A stretch of 13,710 nucleotides of DNA, from the NCBI GenBank assembly GCA_947374505.1, contig CANCCE010000057.1:1-13710 (forward strand). Reading direction: 5' to 3'. The first letter of the stretch is position 1, and each line of letters begins with the position of its first letter. Position numbers and translations under genes: made by a program. This stretch comes from Comamonadaceae bacterium. GTDB lineage: Bacteria > Pseudomonadota > Gammaproteobacteria > Burkholderiales > Burkholderiaceae_C. The notes beneath the pieces were generated by a model that saw only the letters and a list, made by a program, of their open reading frames with translations, was not told the DNA's origin and searched no databases. Of this stretch, positions 13,463 to 13,710 are shown one piece after another.

Positions 13463-13710
13463 ATGCATCAGTTCACACGTCGTCGTTTCAACGCGTCCAT
13501 GCTGCTCGGTTGGGGGGCTACGATGTTGGCTATTCCCGAAGTCGTAAGCGCTCAGGCGGCTTACCCGCAAAAGTCCATCACGATGCTGCTCGGCTTCCCG
13601 CCTGGCGGATCCACTGACTTCATTGCCCGCTTGGTGGGGCAGAAGCTCACAGACGCCCTGGGGCAGCCCGTGGTGGTTGAAAATCGTCCGGGCGCTAATG
13701 GCCTGCTGGC
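13463..13710 (+). CDS. Bug-family (TctC-like) periplasmic solute-binding receptor, N-terminal part
   Basis: The reading frame runs off the right edge, giving about 82 residues. The N-terminus MHQFTRRRFNASMLLGWGA has a twin-arginine motif (T-R-R-R-F) and then a hydrophobic stretch, and a signal-peptidase site is likely near V-V-S-A-Q-A. The mature start YPQKSITMLLGFPPGGSTDFIARLVGQ and LGQPVVVENRPGANG are diagnostic of Bug receptors. AAGGAA lies 5 nt before the ATG. It is likely the uptake receptor paired with the SDR unit. It is a different paralogue from the receptor at the left edge, which has a Sec-type leader. Confidence 0.92.
   Translation, partial: MHQFTRRRFNASMLLGWGATMLAIPEVVSAQAAYPQKSITMLLGFPPGGSTDFIARLVGQKLTDALGQPVVVENRPGANGLL

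Overview
The window looks like a chromosomal catabolic region from a betaproteobacterium, most likely Burkholderiales (Bordetella/Achromobacter/Cupriavidus-like). This is inferred from the Bug-type (TctC-like) solute receptors at both ends, the IclR regulators, the moderately high G+C coding sequence and the dense CoA-linked catabolic genes. I see no rRNA, tRNA, CRISPR array, insertion sequence or phage gene.

Layout, left to right: (1) a leftward Bug receptor cut by the left edge, then a leftward operon, in transcription order ADP-forming-type acyl-CoA synthetase, crotonase, crotonase; (2) a rightward pair, a CapA-like metallophosphatase-fold protein and an SDR with a non-standard active site; (3) a leftward rubredoxin followed by an IclR regulator (IclR1); (4) a rightward, translationally coupled trio: SCP-x-type thiolase, DUF35 zinc-ribbon/OB-fold partner, and a lactonase-type beta-propeller; (5) a leftward cupin followed by a second IclR regulator (IclR2), a close paralogue of IclR1; (6) a rightward canonical SDR and a second Bug receptor cut by the right edge.

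The genes read as one peripheral pathway: uptake of an organic acid, CoA activation, hydration and oxidation by crotonases and SDRs, C-C cleavage by the two-subunit thiolase, and ring or lactone chemistry by the lactonase and cupin. The substrate cannot be named from sequence.

The most striking signal is regulatory. A 17-bp palindrome, consensus RTTTCA-N-TSAR-TGGAAC, occurs in the promoter region of nearly every transcription unit (515, 4511, 4650, 7387, 7723 and 12261). Two copies (515 and 4511) sit exactly 15 bp upstream of a TTGACG-N17-TARAGT promoter, an architecture suited to an IclR-type activator. Others sit close to start codons, which would suit repression or a different promoter geometry. 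The two IclR proteins have almost identical recognition helices and probably read the same site, so the window looks like a self-contained dual-IclR regulon.
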